A DNA stretch of 21,410 nucleotides, taken from assembly GCA_044348665.1 (NCBI GenBank), contig JBIKSI010000049.1, positions 1 through 21,410 of the forward strand, in the 5' to 3' direction. The notes beneath the pieces were generated by a model. That model made no database searches and was not told where the DNA came from. It saw only the letters and a program-made list of their open reading frames with translations. Of the stretch, positions 15,749 through 21,410 are shown in pieces (the first letter of the stretch is position 1; each line of letters begins with the position of its first letter). The position numbers and the translations under genes are program-made. The stretch comes from M2408 sp044348665. Its GTDB lineage: Bacteria; Bacteroidota; Bacteroidia; Flavobacteriales_D; Crocinitomicaceae.

Positions 15749-15780
15749 TTTTGTTTTTTCATTCAATTGTTTTTTCTTTG
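15749..15780 (+). promoter_or_regulatory. Promoter of the acpP-fabF-rnc operon
   Basis: TTTTG (15749-15753), a 19-base spacer, then TTTCTTTG (15773-15780), one base off TAnnTTTG. The leader before the acpP ATG at 15812 is about 26 bases and includes an A-rich AATAATTAAAAAG stretch, the usual Bacteroidota ribosome-binding context. Confidence 0.65.
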
Positions 15781-15811
15781 CACACTGAATTAATAATTAA
15801 AAAGAATAAAA

Positions 15812-16045
15812 ATGTCTGATATCAAATCAAAAGTTATCGCAATTATCGTAGATAAATTGGGTGTTGAAGAGAGCGAAGTTACTAACGAAGCAAGCTTCAC
15901 AAATGATCTAGGAGCTGACTCTTTAGATACTGTAGAATTAATTATGGAATTCGAAAAAGAATTCAATATCGCAATTCCAGACGATCAAGCTGAAACAATT
16001 CAAACTGTTGGTGACGCTGTTTCTTACATCGAGAAAAACGCGTAA
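15812..16045 (+). CDS. acpP: Acyl carrier protein
   Basis: Encodes 77 residues, the standard ACP length. The phosphopantetheine attachment site is the serine of GADSLDTVEL (S37), in the expected four-helix acidic protein. It carries growing acyl chains on the phosphopantetheine arm during type II fatty acid synthesis in the cytoplasm. It is first in a rightward operon, 40 bases before fabF, whose product uses it as substrate carrier. The promoter is recognisable upstream. Codon use is stricter than in neighbouring genes, as expected for a highly expressed gene. Confidence 0.98.
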   Translation: MSDIKSKVIAIIVDKLGVEESEVTNEASFTNDLGADSLDTVELIMEFEKEFNIAIPDDQAETIQTVGDAVSYIEKNA

Positions 16046-16085
16046 CAACTAAGTTACTTATTTTTTTAAACAAAGTTATTCTTTT

Positions 16086-17339
16086 ATGGAATTAAAACGA
16101 GTTGTCGTAACTGGATTAGGTGCCCTTACGCCTATAGGAAATACACTCCAAGAATATTGGGATGCGTTATTAAGTGGCAAAAGTGGAGCCGCGCCAATCA
16201 AACAATTTGATGCTTCTTTGTTTAAAACACAATTTGCGTGCGAAGTAAAAAACTTTAATGTCGAAGACTTTATTGAAAAAAAAGAAGCTCGTAAATTAGA
16301 TCAATTTTCACAGTATGCCTTGGTTTCTGCAACAGAGGCCATGGCAGACTCTGGATTGATGGAGTCTAATCCAAATTTAGACCGAATTGGAGTAATTTGG
16401 GGTTCAGGTGTTGGAGGTTTAAAAACTTTTCAAGATGAATCTGAAAATTTCTTCGCAGGTGATAGAACACCAAAATTCAATCCTTTCTTTATTCCAAAAA
16501 TGATTGCAGATATTGCCGCGGGTCATATTTCAATCAAATATGGTTTACGAGGACCAAATTACGTTACTGTTTCTGCTTGTGCTTCAGCAACAAATGCCAT
16601 TATTGATGCTTTCAACCTAATTCGTTTAGGAAAAGCAAACGCAATAGTTACTGGTGGTTCAGAAGCTGCAGTTAACCAAATGGGAATGGGTGGTTTTAAC
16701 GCCTTAAGAGCGCTTTCAATGAGAAACGATTCTCCTGAAACTGCTTCTCGTCCTTTTGATGTTGATAGAGATGGTTTTGTTTTAGGTGAAGGTGCTGGTG
16801 CTTTAATCCTTGAAGAATACGAACATGCAATCAAACGTGGTGCTAAAATTTATGCAGAAGTTGCTGGTGGCGGAATGTCTGGTGATGCTTATCATATGAC
16901 AGCTCCTCATCCTGATGGAATTGGTGCGAGAAACGTAATGATTGAGGCCTTGAGTGATGCTGAACTGAATCCAAGTGATGTTGATTATGTAAATGTTCAC
17001 GGAACTTCCACTCCTTTGGGTGATATCGCTGAAACAAAAGCGATTACGCAAGTTTTTGGAGAACATGCTTACAATCTTAACATCAGTTCCACAAAATCAA
17101 TGACTGGTCACTTATTAGGTGCTGCTGGTGCCATTGAAGCGATTGCTTGTATCATGGCCGTGAAACACGATATTGTTCCTCCAACAATTAATCATTTCAC
17201 AGATGATCCTGAAATTGATAATAAATTAAATTTCACATTCAATACAGCGCAAAAACGTACAGTAAATGTTGCACTTTCCAATACATTTGGTTTTGGTGGA
17301 CACAACACTTCCGTGATTGTTAAGAAATTCAAAGCTTGA
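16086..17339 (+). CDS. fabF: 3-oxoacyl-ACP synthase II (KAS II)
   Basis: Encodes 417 residues of the condensing enzyme that elongates acyl-ACP with malonyl-ACP in fatty acid synthesis. The Cys-His-His triad is present: C165 in VSACASATNA, H305 in NVHGTSTPLGD and H342 in STKSMTGHLLGAAG, with the conserved K337. Two histidines rather than His-Asn mark a FabF/FabB type rather than FabH. Length is typical. It follows acpP and its last four bases (TTGA) overlap the putative TTG start of rnc. Confidence 0.97.
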   Translation: MELKRVVVTGLGALTPIGNTLQEYWDALLSGKSGAAPIKQFDASLFKTQFACEVKNFNVEDFIEKKEARKLDQFSQYALVSATEAMADSGLMESNPNLDRIGVIWGSGVGGLKTFQDESENFFAGDRTPKFNPFFIPKMIADIAAGHISIKYGLRGPNYVTVSACASATNAIIDAFNLIRLGKANAIVTGGSEAAVNQMGMGGFNALRALSMRNDSPETASRPFDVDRDGFVLGEGAGALILEEYEHAIKRGAKIYAEVAGGGMSGDAYHMTAPHPDGIGARNVMIEALSDAELNPSDVDYVNVHGTSTPLGDIAETKAITQVFGEHAYNLNISSTKSMTGHLLGAAGAIEAIACIMAVKHDIVPPTINHFTDDPEIDNKLNFTFNTAQKRTVNVALSNTFGFGGHNTSVIVKKFKA

Positions 17340-18097
17340 TTCTAAAATTTCAGAATGTGTTTGATTTTTTTTTCAAAAAAAAAGTAAATCGTTCAACAGA
17401 AGATTTAGAACTAATCGGTTTTATTATAAAACGTTTTGGTTATCGTCCAATAAATGTCGACTTTTTTAATGAAGCCTTGACACATAAATCTTTGTCTGGT
17501 GCCAATACAAAAAAAAACATTCAATATTCGAATGAACGACTTGAATACTTAGGTGATGCCATTTTAGATGCCGTAATTGCTGAATTGTTATTTCTTCGTT
17601 TTCCAAACGAAGATGAGGGTTATTTAACCCAAATTAAATCAAAAGTTGTTAGTAGAAAAACCTTGGCCGAAATTGGTGAAGCAATTGGACTAAAAAGTGT
17701 AATCCGATACCACAAAGGAAGGACAATAAACTTGTCCACCTTGGAAGGAAATGCATTCGAAGCATTAATTGGAGCAATTTATTTAGATGGTGGTTTTGAA
17801 GCGGTTAAGAAATCAATTACGCATCATATTTTTAGAAAATACGCCGATTTAAATAAAATCTTAGAAGAAGAAATTGATTTCAAATCAAGGTTATTTATTT
17901 GGTGTCAAAAATCTCATTTAAAACTTGAATTTAATATTATCCGTGAAGATAATGTGCAAGGAAATTGGGAATATGAAATTGAAGTTTGCATCAATGGACA
18001 AGAATATGGTCGAGGAGTTGGCAATTCCAAAAAATCTGCAGAACAAGCGGCATCTAAACAAACATTAATTTTGGTTGGAGAAATAGAATTGCAATGA
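17336..18097 (+). CDS. rnc: Ribonuclease III
   Basis: Encodes about 253 residues of the double-strand-specific RNase used in rRNA processing and dsRNA decay. The family signature NERLEYLGDAILD (66-78, with E70, D74 and D78) begins the nuclease domain, EGNAFEALIGAIYLDGG (137-153) carries the second metal-site glutamate E142, and a double-stranded-RNA-binding domain fills about 170-250. The position three residues before E142, an aspartate in E. coli RNase III (D114), is Asn here (N139). No ATG is available: the best start is TTG at 17336, overlapping the fabF stop (TTGA), with a GTG seven codons later as alternative. Near the start, the codons for FDFFFKKK contain T9-C-A9 (17365-17383). Confidence 0.92.
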   Translation: MILKFQNVFDFFFKKKVNRSTEDLELIGFIIKRFGYRPINVDFFNEALTHKSLSGANTKKNIQYSNERLEYLGDAILDAVIAELLFLRFPNEDEGYLTQIKSKVVSRKTLAEIGEAIGLKSVIRYHKGRTINLSTLEGNAFEALIGAIYLDGGFEAVKKSITHHIFRKYADLNKILEEEIDFKSRLFIWCQKSHLKLEFNIIREDNVQGNWEYEIEVCINGQEYGRGVGNSKKSAEQAASKQTLILVGEIELQ

Positions 18098-18135
18098 TTC
18101 TGACTTCTATATTATCAAAATAATTTCCCAATTCG

Positions 18136-18171
18136 TTTTTGTAGGAAAGTACACATTTATTTATACTTTTG
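18136..18171 (+). promoter_or_regulatory. Promoter of the glycosyltransferase-UbiA-like pair
   Basis: TTTTTG (18136-18141), a 22-base spacer, then TACTTTTG (18164-18171) matching TAnnTTTG. The ATG at 18190 follows after 18 bases. It lies in the 92-base gap after rnc, so these genes probably have their own transcript. Confidence 0.6.
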
Positions 18172-18189
18172 TCTTATAAACTAAAATAA

Positions 18190-19203
18190 ATGCAATCATT
18201 AGTAGATTTAAATCACAAAACAATTTTGATCAGTCGAACAGACAGTATCGGAGATGTGGTTTTAAGTTTACCACTTTGTGTTTACCTCAAAGAAAAATTT
18301 CCAACTTGTAAAATTATTTTTTTAGGAAACACCTATACGCATGCAGTGATTTCCTTGTTACCGCAAATTGACGAAATTATCTCTTGGAAAGAAATAGAAA
18401 AGCTTCCTTTAGTGGATAAAATTCAATTGATTAGATCCAAACAAATTGATGTTTGTTTGCATGTTTTCCCTAAAAAAGAAATTGCCAGTTTAATAAAAAA
18501 AGCGAAAGTTCCAGTTAGAATTGGGACTTCACACCGAGCATTTCATTTATTGACTTGCAATGTGCGCTTAAATTTTACGAGAAAAAATTCAGATTTACAT
18601 GAATCGCAATTAAATTTTGAGTTATTGAAACCATTCGGATTTGAAAAAATTCCTTCTCTTGAAGAAATAGAAAATAAACTTGTTTCAAGTGTCAAACTCC
18701 CAAAAATAATTGTTGAAAAAGATTTTTTCGCGATCAAAAATGCCATCATTTTGCATCCAAAATCACAGGGAAGTGCGCTAGAATGGCCAATCGAAAAGTA
18801 TATTAATTTGGCATATAAATTAATCCTTCAAGGCGAAAAAGTTGTCTTCACAGGAACAGAAAATGAAGGAGAACAATTTCGAAAGTTAATTCCAAAAAAT
18901 GAAAATTGTTTTGATTTAACTGGAAAAATGACTCTGGAAGAATTAATCGTATTTATTTCTCAGAGCAAAGCTTTAGTCGCTTGTAGCACTGGACCCTTGC
19001 ACCTCGCGGGAATTTTAAACATCAAGGCAATTGGATTGTTTTCTTCCAAAAGGCCCATTCATCCAGGAAGATGGAAAGCCTTGGGAAATAAGAGTCAATT
19101 TTTAGTTTATGACGCAGATTGCGAAGCTTGTAAAAAGGGAAAATTTTGTAAATGTATTCAAAACATCACAGTTGAAGAAGTTCAAAAAGCAATTAATTCT
19201 TGA
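18190..19203 (+). CDS. Glycosyltransferase family 9 (heptosyltransferase-like)
   Basis: Encodes 337 residues of a GT9-family enzyme of the ADP-heptose:LPS heptosyltransferase type. The N-terminal Rossmann half opens with ILISRTDSIGDVVLSLPL, the family start motif. The C-terminal half has LHPKSQGSALEWPIEKY, then VVFTGTENEGEQF and the donor-binding ACSTGPLHLAGILN. It should act on the cytoplasmic face of the inner membrane in building the lipopolysaccharide core or a related glycan; donor and acceptor are not decidable. An unusual cysteine-rich tail (CEACKKGKFCKC) closes the protein. The 3' end overlaps the next gene. No other glycan-synthesis genes are in the window. Confidence 0.88.
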   Translation: MQSLVDLNHKTILISRTDSIGDVVLSLPLCVYLKEKFPTCKIIFLGNTYTHAVISLLPQIDEIISWKEIEKLPLVDKIQLIRSKQIDVCLHVFPKKEIASLIKKAKVPVRIGTSHRAFHLLTCNVRLNFTRKNSDLHESQLNFELLKPFGFEKIPSLEEIENKLVSSVKLPKIIVEKDFFAIKNAIILHPKSQGSALEWPIEKYINLAYKLILQGEKVVFTGTENEGEQFRKLIPKNENCFDLTGKMTLEELIVFISQSKALVACSTGPLHLAGILNIKAIGLFSSKRPIHPGRWKALGNKSQFLVYDADCEACKKGKFCKCIQNITVEEVQKAINS

Positions 19204-19942
19204 TTGGCTTTCAATTTTTTGGCTTTCAATTTGTGCATATATTTTAACTTTAAGTTTTGGTAGATCTATTTCCTTTGAACAGAGATTTCCTTATGCTCTA
19301 AGTGTATTTTTCGCAACAGTTTTCATTTATTCCTTGGCTAGAATAAGTTTGAAAGGTATTTTGCCAAAATTAGTTCTTCTTATCAGTTCGATTTGTAGCC
19401 TCTATTTTTTTCTAGAAAGTGAATTGTCTTTTTTTAGTTCGATTCTTATAGGTTCACTATTTTTTTTGAGTCTCTTTTATGTTTTGCCACTTAAGTACTT
19501 AAATGTTCGCAGTATCCCCTATCTCAAGAGCCTTTTTGTTAGCCTTGTTTGGCTATTTGTTGTGGTACTTATTCCTTCTTTTGAAATCAATGGAAGTTCA
19601 CTTAATTTAAACTTCACTTTATTTTGTCTACTTTTTTCTAACATTTTGATTTTCGATATCAAAGAAAGAAAAAAAGATGATCGAACATTAAAAACCTTTC
19701 CACAACTCTTTGGAATTAAGAAAAGTATTCTTTTTAATTATTTTCTTTTAATTCTTGGAATGTTTTCAGCGAGTGTTGCACCTCTAAATGTAGACCTGAA
19801 AATCGGAATTATTTCCCTGTTTTTTGTGAATGTAGTTTTCATTTATTTCTTCATAAAACACATCCAAAAATTTATTTTTTCAATTATTATAGATGCATTT
19901 TTATGTGCCCTTGCAATTATTTTAATTATTTTTTCAATATAA
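19172..19942 (+). CDS. UbiA-like integral membrane protein
   Basis: About 256 residues from the TTG at 19172; an in-frame ATG at 19109 would add 21 residues but overlaps the preceding gene by 95 bases, against 32 for the TTG. Eight or so hydrophobic helices are visible. The loop FDIKERKKDDRTLKTFPQLFG resembles the second Asp-rich motif of UbiA-type prenyltransferases (D.k..D...TLP..fG). The first motif, NDxxDxxxD, is absent: the matching position reads VFIYSLARISL. From memory, such UbiA-like proteins without motif I occur in Flavobacteriales and are uncharacterised. Activity as a prenyltransferase is doubtful. Its overlap with the glycosyltransferase suggests a joint function at the membrane, but that is inference. 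Confidence 0.7.
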   Translation: MKKFKKQLILDWLSIFWLSICAYILTLSFGRSISFEQRFPYALSVFFATVFIYSLARISLKGILPKLVLLISSICSLYFFLESELSFFSSILIGSLFFLSLFYVLPLKYLNVRSIPYLKSLFVSLVWLFVVVLIPSFEINGSSLNLNFTLFCLLFSNILIFDIKERKKDDRTLKTFPQLFGIKKSILFNYFLLILGMFSASVAPLNVDLKIGIISLFFVNVVFIYFFIKHIQKFIFSIIIDAFLCALAIILIIFSI

Positions 19943-19976
19943 ATTATTGATATACAATATTTTAAAAAATATTACC

Positions 19977-20021
19977 TAAGAATCTTATGTAAAAATTTGG
20001 AATACTTAAGAAACTTATGTA
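19977..20021. promoter_or_regulatory. Two tandem TAAG-N3-CTTA operator candidates
   Basis: TAAGAATCTTATGTA (19977-19991) and TAAGAAACTTATGTA (20007-20021) differ at one base. Each has a TAAG/CTTA inverted repeat, and the spacing is exactly 30 bp, about three helical turns. The second ends inside the -7 box of padR and the first lies just upstream of its -33 box. Likely binding sites for PadR itself. Confidence 0.7.
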
Positions 20022-20027
20022 TCTTTG
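19996..20027 (+). promoter_or_regulatory. Promoter of padR
   Basis: TTTG (19996-19999), a 20-base spacer, then TATCTTTG (20020-20027), a full match to the Bacteroidota consensus. It fixes the start of padR at the ATG at 20032, four bases after the box, because the in-frame ATG at 20017 would lie upstream of transcription start. Confidence 0.75.
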
Positions 20028-20031
20028 TCCT

Positions 20032-20376
20032 ATGTATACATCAGAACTTATAAAAGGAACATTAAAAACCATCATTTTAAATCTGCTTAAAGAGAAAGGC
20101 AGAATGTATGGTTACGAGATTACCCAAACGGTAAAGGACATGACAGGAGGAAAAATTCAAATTACGGAAGGAGCTTTGTATCCAACTTTACATGCGCTAG
20201 AAAAAAACGGAGAACTAGCAACTGAGGAAGAGTACATTGGAAAACGAGTTCGCAAGTATTATACGATTACGGAGCAAGGAACAGTTTCTGCGACTGAAAA
20301 AGTAAATGAATTTATCGATTTCATCCGTACAATGAAATTTTTGTTAGACATTGAACCACAAATAAATAATGCGTAA
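20032..20376 (+). CDS. PadR family transcriptional repressor
   Basis: Encodes 114 residues from MYTSELIKGTLK. The PadR winged helix is complete: ILNLLKEKGRMYGYEITQTV, then the recognition helix and turn ITEGALYPTLHALEKNGEL and the wing GKRVRKYYTITEQG. A short C-terminal helix (EKVNEFIDFIRTMKFLL) should form the dimer. Length is that of the small PadR subgroup. The ATG five codons upstream (20017) was rejected because it lies before the -7 box. Two repeated inverted sites surround the promoter, so autorepression is likely. The gene overlaps the next by 8 bases; in many such pairs PadR controls a membrane protein encoded alongside it. The inducing signal is unknown. Confidence 0.92.
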   Translation: MYTSELIKGTLKTIILNLLKEKGRMYGYEITQTVKDMTGGKIQITEGALYPTLHALEKNGELATEEEYIGKRVRKYYTITEQGTVSATEKVNEFIDFIRTMKFLLDIEPQINNA

Positions 20377-21226
20377 CATCAGTGATGAAGAACTAGATTT
20401 CATAGTAAAAGATATTAAAGCAAATGGGGTTGTAATTGAAGATCTGCAAAACAACCTACTTGATCACATTTGTTGCATTATCGAACATGAAATGCCAGTA
20501 AATGAAGACTTTTATAAGTTTTACAAACAAATTTTGCCTCGTTTTTTCAAAAATGATTTGAAAGAATTACAGGTAGAAACGGAGAATTTACTAACGTTTA
20601 AAAATTATTATGCCATGAGAAACACATTAAAAATATCGGGAATTGTATCTGCTTTATTTACAATCCTAGGAGCTAGCTTGAAGGTTTTACATTTGCCTGG
20701 AGCAGGATTTGCAATCATTTTGGGAGGAACATTATTTAGTCTTCTTTTTTTACCCTTAATGATTGTTTTAAAGTTTAAAGACGAGGAAAAACAAGTCGAT
20801 AAAATTGTATTAAGTTTTGGCTTCTTGATAGCCATGGTAGCTTTTACAGGTGTCATTTTCAAATTGATGCATTGGCCTTGGGCAAATATCATGATGATAA
20901 GTAGTACTGCAACTTTTGTTTTTGCATACGTTCCTTTGTATTATTTTACAAGAATTAGAAGACCAGAATTAAAGTTTAACGCTACCATTAATTCAGTTTT
21001 GATGATGGCCTGCGGAGGATTAATTTTTGCTTTGTTTAACTTGGGCTATGGTCAAAATAAAAATGAAGAATTGTACGAAAACCTAAGCAAATCAAGTACT
21101 GAGATAATTGTTGATGTTAGGCAAATTCTAGAAAAAACTGAAGAAAAAGACAGTAGTATTATAGAATTAAAAACCAAACTGGAAGCATTTCAGGAAAACT
21201 TTGAAAAATTAGAGATCAAAAAGTGA
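20369..21226 (+). CDS. PadR-associated membrane protein with GldL-like motifs
   Basis: Encodes 285 residues. An N-terminal soluble helical part (1-85; VVIEDLQNNLLDHICCIIEH) is followed by about five membrane helices (roughly 87-107, 113-135, 145-165, 172-193, 208-226) and a charged C-terminal helix likely to form a coiled coil. Two internal segments, GASLKVLHLPGA (101-112) and GVIFKLMHWPWA (161-172), repeat a pattern I recognise from the first membrane helix of the gliding/T9SS motor protein GldL. It is too different overall to be GldL. The start overlaps padR by 8 bases, so the pair is co-translated and the protein is the probable target of PadR control. Function unknown. Confidence 0.8.
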   Translation: MRNISDEELDFIVKDIKANGVVIEDLQNNLLDHICCIIEHEMPVNEDFYKFYKQILPRFFKNDLKELQVETENLLTFKNYYAMRNTLKISGIVSALFTILGASLKVLHLPGAGFAIILGGTLFSLLFLPLMIVLKFKDEEKQVDKIVLSFGFLIAMVAFTGVIFKLMHWPWANIMMISSTATFVFAYVPLYYFTRIRRPELKFNATINSVLMMACGGLIFALFNLGYGQNKNEELYENLSKSSTEIIVDVRQILEKTEEKDSSIIELKTKLEAFQENFEKLEIKK

Positions 21227-21289
21227 TTTCTCAATAAGAAACAATTTCTCAAATCAAGAATTTTTCATCAAAAATCAATAAATTTTTAT

Positions 21290-21319
21290 TTAGGGTCTGC
21301 TGAAAAAGTCAGACCCTAA
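21290..21319. repeat. Strong hairpin, possible IS end or terminator
   Basis: TTAGGGTCTG (21290-21299) and CAGACCCTAA (21310-21319) are exact 10-bp inverted arms around CTGAAAAAGT. It stands out for GC content in AT-rich DNA. No proper T run follows on either strand (TTTG only on +), so it is a poor rho-independent terminator. GGGTCTGCTGAAAAA resembles terminal inverted repeats of some insertion sequences, but I cannot assign a family. The rest of 21227-21410 holds no gene that I can see. Confidence 0.5.
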
Positions 21320-21410
21320 TTTGAACTAGATTTGAGTATTTCCTATTAGAAAAATAATTTTGGTGAATACTCAAAATTTTTGAAAGGATAATTTTTAGGC
21401 AATACTGTAC

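Noticed and set aside
20017..20031. Upstream ATG of padR adding MYLCP
   Set aside because: It lies before and within the -7 promoter box, so it would not be in the transcript.
1..21410. CRISPR array, tRNA or rRNA genes, integrase or transposase
   Set aside because: No regularly spaced repeats, cloverleaf-like sequences or recombinase motifs were seen on reading the intergenic regions and translated genes; a covariance-model search was not possible.

Overview
The window looks like the chromosome of a low-GC member of the Bacteroidota, most likely order Flavobacteriales. Four things point there. Type IX secretion (T9SS) sorting domains are present. There are small lipoproteins of the Bacteroidota kind. 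The gene order purN / acpP-fabF-rnc is, from memory, common in that phylum. Most promoters show the Bacteroidota -7 element TAnnTTTG instead of a sigma70 TATAAT box. No rRNA, tRNA, CRISPR array or complete insertion sequence was seen.

Layout. Positions 1-4963 hold a leftward surface-protein operon: a fibre-like repeat protein, a large choice-of-anchor-L adhesin-like protein with two different T9SS-type C-terminal domains, then at least three tandem copies of a small lipoprotein gene, the last cut by the window edge. A stretch without an intact gene (4964-5472) contains a possible decayed ORF. It is followed by a lone regulator-like gene (5473-6450) that fuses a winged helix to a ComF-like phosphoribosyltransferase and sits behind a perfect 11-bp inverted repeat. 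Housekeeping genes follow: ppa (leftward), aspS (rightward), tdk (leftward), and an unknown glutamate-rich protein (10257-11360).

Positions 11368-14936 are a compact type II restriction-modification cassette. A C5 cytosine methyltransferase with its own N-terminal helix-turn-helix is followed by two different HNH nucleases. The helix-turn-helix arrangement and a GGAC-N6-GTCC inverted repeat overlapping the methyltransferase promoter suggest autoregulation of the M.SsoII kind. The cassette lies between the glutamate-rich gene and purN, as if inserted there.

From 15034 on are purN (leftward), then acpP-fabF-rnc (fatty acid synthesis plus RNase III), a family 9 glycosyltransferase overlapping a UbiA-like membrane protein, and a PadR repressor gene overlapping a membrane protein with two GldL-like motifs. 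The padR promoter carries two tandem TAAG-N3-CTTA sites 30 bp apart. The last 180 bases hold a strong GC-richer hairpin of unclear nature.

A cross-cutting observation: three unrelated genes (the winged-helix PRTase, purN, padR) each have the exact arrangement TAnnTTTG-N4-ATG, which predicts leaderless or nearly leaderless mRNAs.
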